Shown: piece after piece, positions 7,478-9,863 of the stretch
Layout: every line of letters begins with the position of its first letter
How positions within the stretch are numbered: the stretch's first letter is position 1
NCBI GenBank assembly: GCA_021799555.1
Contig: JAJZAG010000124.1
Location: 1 to 9,863 of the forward strand
DNA from: Deltaproteobacteria bacterium
Lineage (GTDB): Bacteria; Desulfobacterota; Binatia; Binatales; Binataceae
Length of the DNA stretch: 9,863 nucleotides
Reading direction: 5' to 3'
Position numbers and translations under genes: made by a program
The notes under the pieces: generated by a model
Databases searched by the model: none
What the model was told of the DNA's origin: nothing
The model's input: only the letters and a program-made list of their open reading frames with translations

Positions 7478-7493
7478 AACTATTCGAGTAGTT
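7478..7493. promoter_or_regulatory. 16-base palindrome, possible operator upstream of the MaoC gene
   Basis: The sequence AACTATTCGAGTAGTT reads as a palindrome with seven of eight symmetric pairs matching. It begins two bases upstream of the GGAGG ribosome site and overlaps the candidate -10 element. A dyad of this size in this position is typical of TetR- or MarR-type operators that control acyl-CoA genes, but no regulator gene is in the window and the role is inferred. Confidence 0.35.
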
Positions 7494-7519
7494 AGAACTC
7501 CAATGGGCCGCGCGAGCAA
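7491..7519 (-). promoter_or_regulatory. Weak candidate promoter for the MaoC-kinase-isomerase genes
   Basis: On the minus strand TTGCTC (7519-7514) and TCTAAC (7496-7491) are 17 bases apart. The match to sigma70 consensus is poor (3/6 and 4/6). The only support is its position directly before the operator-like palindrome and the strong ribosome site, inside the 78-base gap after the NarM-like gene. Confidence 0.22.
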
Positions 7520-7543
7520 ATTCTGGTCGCGCCTGGCCCGCGT

Positions 7544-8008
7544 TCAGCGCTCGTGCTGACCAAGAATTTCATTCAGCGCGGCATCGAAGTTGTGGCTCGA
7601 TTTCGCCCCGCACCCCAGTTTGATAAGTGCGTACCGTTCGTCTGCATCTAGACTGCTCCAAGCCGACTGATCGAGCGATACACCATGCAGTTTCGCTCGG
7701 GCGCACAGTTCGGCGGGCGCGATCGAGGGCGGGCAGGCGGCCAGCCTGCATACGTCTTCAGAAAGTTCAGCGGGCCGGCTACTGGTGGCACTCACCACCG
7801 CTTCCTCGATAAACAGACGCAGCGCGGCTATCTCGTCGGCCCGATTTGCTGGTGCGTGGCAAATCATCAGTCGCACGCCCCGCCCTAGCTGTGCCCACTG
7901 AGAACGGCCGATTTTAATTCCGACCGCATCGAGCTTACGCCGCGCCGCCATCGGCAGACAACTCAACGATTCGTATATCTGGGCTTCAAACTGGAACTTG
8001 CGTATCAT
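7544..8008 (-). CDS. Nitrate reductase associated protein family (NarM-like)
   Basis: The protein has 154 residues, is soluble and lacks a signal peptide. The N-terminal FQFEAQIYESLSCLPMAAR (5-23), KLDAVGIKIGRSQW (25-38) and the C-terminal RYALIKLGCG...SHNFDAALNEI (125-148) follow the pattern of the nitrate-reductase-associated family, whose members typically carry a SLxCIPMxxRxKLDxxGIKLS block and an RFALIKL...HxNFxPAxxEF block. In cyanobacteria NarM is needed for active nitrate reductase. Most other bacterial members are uncharacterised. The middle (70-105) is poorly matched and Ala/Pro-rich. No nitrate reductase, molybdopterin or nitrate transport gene is in the window. The start ATG at 8008 has a GAG motif upstream. 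It is 78 bases ahead of the MaoC gene on the same strand, possibly the same transcript. The family was recognised from memory of its motif pattern and was not searched. Confidence 0.72.
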   Translation of the reverse strand: MIRKFQFEAQIYESLSCLPMAARRKLDAVGIKIGRSQWAQLGRGVRLMICHAPANRADEIAALRLFIEEAVVSATSSRPAELSEDVCRLAACPPSIAPAELCARAKLHGVSLDQSAWSSLDADERYALIKLGCGAKSSHNFDAALNEILGQHER

Positions 8009-8047
8009 TGCCGGCTCTCAATCGCAGAGGGTAGCCGCGACCGTTTC

Positions 8048-8053
8048 AATATA
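8048..8053 (-). promoter_or_regulatory. Candidate -10 element for the NarM-like gene
   Basis: The minus strand reads TATATT, five of six matches to the sigma70 -10 consensus, about 40 bases before the start at 8008. No good -35 hexamer stands at the right distance, so this is tentative. Confidence 0.25.
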
Positions 8054-8140
8054 CAACTCGAGCGCAGCCTACGGAGGTTAGCCGAGCGCCGATCGTATTC
8101 GCATTTCAGAACTATGCTTGCATGCGGACGTTGGGGGGAT

Positions 8141-8172
8141 GGCGGCTGCGGTAGTGTCGGACCGCAGCCGCC
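8141..8172. terminator. Perfect 12-bp GC-rich hairpin, possible factor-assisted terminator
   Basis: GGCGGCTGCGGT (8141-8152) pairs without mismatch with ACCGCAGCCGCC (8161-8172) around an 8-base loop. This is the strongest hairpin in the window. Neither strand shows a T-tract after the stem, so it is not a textbook intrinsic terminator. On the minus strand it lies between the DUF1302 gene and the NarM-like start, and could block read-through, protect a 3' end, or be an RNA or protein target. Confidence 0.45.
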
Positions 8173-8219
8173 GTACCGTTTGCGTTGCCCGGATTGGCGT
8201 TAACTTTGTTCGTAGTTAG

Positions 8220-8350
8220 AGGTTCATCCGGGCTGAGGGCATCAAGCGGACACACGCCTGAACGGGATCGCGTGTACCGAACCTGGGCCGCACGGCAGAG
8301 GCTTTAGCCTTGGAAGGTCGCCTGCGAACCGCCGAGGAGGAGGTTCGCGG
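8220..8350. other. Possible structured RNA segment (several complementary arms)
   Basis: AGGTTC (8220-8225) is complementary to GAACCT (8279-8284). Inside these arms TCCG (8227-8230) can pair with CGGA (8247-8250), and ACACGC (8252-8257) with GCGTGT (8270-8275), giving a three-way-junction-like fold. Next comes GCGAACC (8324-8330) pairing with GGTTCGC (8342-8348), extendable by two pairs. The strand cannot be decided, and no known riboswitch or housekeeping RNA core was recognised. Short arms occur by chance in GC-rich DNA, so covariation in homologues is needed. Confidence 0.3.
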
Positions 8351-8478
8351 CATACATCTCCTTTAGGAACTGGCCTCTAAGCTAGGAGGCGTTCAATTTG
8401 ATGGAACCCCGAGGGCAGCTGATCGGGAACAGGAATTGGGACAGACGCAGTTTGCCAGGACCAGGAGCCACAGAAGCG

Positions 8479-8526
8479 CCGGCGGCGGATGCCGTACTAT
8501 CGCAGTACTGATGCATCCGCCACCGG
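8479..8526 (-). terminator. Nested hairpin downstream of the DUF1302 gene, likely transcript end
   Basis: CCGG at 8479-8482 and GGCGGATGC at 8484-8492 pair with GCATCCGCC at 8513-8521 and CCGG at 8523-8526, with one mismatch between the two blocks. The apical part contains a second stem, GTACT (8494-8498) with AGTAC (8504-8508). It lies 24 bases after the DUF1302 stop codon, where a terminator or 3'-end stabilising structure is expected. No U-tract follows on the minus strand. Confidence 0.5.
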
Positions 8527-8550
8527 ATTATGCCTTTCTAGAAAACTCGA

Positions 8551-9863
8551 TTAGATTTCGTAGGTCATGGTGAATTCGAGCAAGCTCTCGACCTGCGAGC
8601 GGCTGTACAGGAATGGATCCGTATAGCGGCCCGATTGGCCCAGGAACCATGCCGAGTTCACTCCGAACAGAACGTTGCGCGAATAGCGGTACACGTTGTT
8701 CGTGGTCAGTGCGCCGACCTGGTCATCAACGTCCCACTGGAAGACGTTGGTCGTCGTAAGCTGCCCGTTCATCACCCAGTTGGTCGCCGACAGGAAAAAC
8801 CAGTTGTTGTCCCGGCGCAGCTTGCCCAGAAAGTCGCCGTAATACGGCACCGCCCCGGCGGGAAGATCCGGAAATACCGTGTTGACGTACTGGAAGGTCA
8901 GGAACGTGTGCTGCTTCGAGATCCACGGGATATACGTCGGACGGTCGCCCGCGATGATGAATCGTGCGTTCTCCGTGTACGTGACCGAGCTTCCCGTCGG
9001 CTGGAATGACTTGTCCTTGGAAAGGGTCACCCCGTACTCCGGCGCGTACAACGTATCGTAGCGGAAGACGATATCCGTGAAGTCCTTGTCGTAGTAGGTG
9101 CCGACCCAGCCGAAGAAGTTGTGACGCCTGTAATCTTCAGCCAGCATCAGCATGAACGTTCCCGCCTTCGGCACTCCCGGACGCGGCCGCCCATAAGCAT
9201 AGTGTCCGAAGTTGATGAATTGGCCGGTACCAACTCTGGTGTAGCCTGGCGCCCCTCCCGGAACAGCCACGTCTGCGTTGGCGGCGGTGCACTCCGAGCA
9301 AGTGCCGATAGCGTTGTAGCGCGCCTCGTAAAGGTAGATGAAACTTGACTGGAGTCCGTTGCCGATCGGCAGCAAGCTCGAAAGCCGCGCGCCAAATTCA
9401 CTGTTCTGCAGCGAGTGGGCCGGGTAATTGCCATAGGTCGGAACGACCTCGTCATAGAACGAGCCGCCCGAGAAGATCATCGGCTTCTGGCCGTTCTCCA
9501 TGAAGGTCTGGTCGCGGAACGGTTGGCCGTTCTGATTGTAACCAACCGTGCCGGTTGCGCCCGGCAACATCCACGGATTGCGTGCGTCCGTGGTGTTCAC
9601 GATATTCGTGTCGCCCTCCCAGTCGCCCGGAATCACGAACGCTTCGATTTCGTTGTTCGCGGTCTTCAGGAAATCGGGCAGAATATAGTTGAACTTGATC
9701 ATTTGCAGGTTCTTGCGCACGTCTTCCAACGCTTCTGCACCGTAGAAGCCGTGATAGGTCGCGTCGATCGGGTTGGTGATTTCCGTGCCCGACAGAGCGT
9801 CAGCTTCCGTCCAGATGACTTCCTGCTTGCCGACCCGCATCGAGAAGTTATCGGTGAAGTTCA
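8551..9863 (-). CDS. DUF1302 outer-membrane beta-barrel protein, C-terminal part (runs off right edge)
   Basis: 436 codons plus the stop are visible, and the signal peptide and start lie right of the window. The frame is open to the edge, reading NFTDNFS before the first Met, so the ATG at 9840 is internal and not the start. The segment NFSMRVGKQEVIWTEADAL...TEITNPIDATY is the hallmark of DUF1302 proteins (typically LRxGRQxVxWGEAD...xxINPxD). The rest alternates short amphipathic strands with polar loops rich in Tyr, Trp, Asn and Gly, ending EFTMTYEI, as expected of an outer-membrane barrel, though the last residue is Ile instead of the usual Phe. The only two cysteines seen lie close together (CSEC, at about 9290-9301) in a probable surface loop. 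DUF1302 proteins are thought to move hydrophobic compounds across the outer membrane, but their substrates are mostly unknown. No DUF1329 or MMPL partner is visible. A hairpin follows the stop codon. Confidence 0.87.
   Translation of the reverse strand, partial: NFTDNFSMRVGKQEVIWTEADALSGTEITNPIDATYHGFYGAEALEDVRKNLQMIKFNYILPDFLKTANNEIEAFVIPGDWEGDTNIVNTTDARNPWMLPGATGTVGYNQNGQPFRDQTFMENGQKPMIFSGGSFYDEVVPTYGNYPAHSLQNSEFGARLSSLLPIGNGLQSSFIYLYEARYNAIGTCSECTAANADVAVPGGAPGYTRVGTGQFINFGHYAYGRPRPGVPKAGTFMLMLAEDYRRHNFFGWVGTYYDKDFTDIVFRYDTLYAPEYGVTLSKDKSFQPTGSSVTYTENARFIIAGDRPTYIPWISKQHTFLTFQYVNTVFPDLPAGAVPYYGDFLGKLRRDNNWFFLSATNWVMNGQLTTTNVFQWDVDDQVGALTTNNVYRYSRNVLFGVNSAWFLGQSGRYTDPFLYSRSQVESLLEFTMTYEI

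Larger units (their letters stand above)
8009..8550. other. 542-base gene-free stretch with several inverted repeats
   Basis: This stretch lies between the NarM-like start (8008) and the DUF1302 stop (8551), both on the minus strand. I find no recognisable protein. Two small frames with good ribosome sites exist: minus 8353-8216 (45 codons, basic, AAAGGAG upstream) and plus 8401-8511 (36 codons, AGGAGG upstream). Neither has a recognisable family or convincing composition. The content is mostly secondary structure: a perfect 12-bp stem at 8141-8172, nested pairings at 8220-8284, a stem at 8322-8350, a small one near 8374-8391 and a nested hairpin at 8479-8526. The stretch is unusually long for co-directional genes. 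Confidence 0.6.

Noticed and set aside
7466..7519. Longer MaoC start at 7519
   Set aside because: The extra 18 residues have no family counterpart, and an ideal Shine-Dalgarno sequence points to the ATG at 7465.
8220..8300. Resemblance to a TPP (thi-box) riboswitch, from CTGAGG and CCTGAACGGGATC
   Set aside because: The conserved CUGAGA and the second-half core are not intact, and no thiamine gene or other suitable plus-strand gene follows.
1..9863. CRISPR array, transposase or toxin-antitoxin pair
   Set aside because: No regularly spaced direct repeats, no transposase motifs and no recognisable toxin or antitoxin genes were seen on either strand.

Overview
The window looks like ordinary chromosome from a GC-rich, Gram-negative, probably environmental bacterium. 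Gram-negative is supported by an RND permease with a periplasmic adaptor and by a DUF1302-type outer-membrane protein. The mix of DUF1302, MaoC hydratase, ACAD10/11-type kinase and HCCA-isomerase-like genes would fit a Binatota / Desulfobacterota-like lineage, but that placement is inference from gene content only. Intergenic spaces carry hairpins, but I see no insertion sequence, integrase, CRISPR array or phage gene.

Left edge (1-256, minus strand): a complete tRNA-Asp(GTC) with an encoded CCA tail lies 55 bases upstream of the N-terminal part of rplM (ribosomal protein L13). rplM runs off the left edge and has no in-frame ATG, so it must start at TTG or another alternative codon. A GC-rich hairpin sits between the two. 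Positions 257-766 hold no convincing gene, only a weak candidate promoter facing right.

Efflux unit (767-5153, plus strand): a full-length HAE-1-type RND permease is followed after 13 bases by its membrane-anchored periplasmic adaptor. No outer-membrane channel gene is present beside them. The permease keeps the paired Asp of TM4 but has Ala where AcrB has its proton-relay Lys.

Metabolic cluster (5212-8008, minus strand, reading right to left): a nitrate-reductase-associated (NarM-like) small protein, a MaoC-fold hydratase with an excellent ribosome binding site and a palindrome just upstream, an APH-fold kinase of the ACAD10/11/LvaA type, and a thioredoxin-fold protein of the 2-hydroxychromene-2-carboxylate isomerase / kappa-GST type. 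The last two are 22 bases apart and almost certainly co-transcribed. The MaoC and kinase genes suggest hydroxyacyl- or enoyl-CoA chemistry.

Right edge (8009-9863): a 542-base gene-free stretch rich in inverted repeats, including a perfect 12-bp stem, a nested hairpin just past the next gene's stop codon, and a possible structured RNA. It is followed by the C-terminal 436 residues of a DUF1302 outer-membrane beta-barrel protein on the minus strand that runs off the right edge.

Nothing here is clearly a new defence or mobile system. The points most worth checking are the structured gap at 8141-8526, the Lys-less RND permease with its permease-first gene order and no channel gene, the isolated NarM-like gene, and the leader of rplM.
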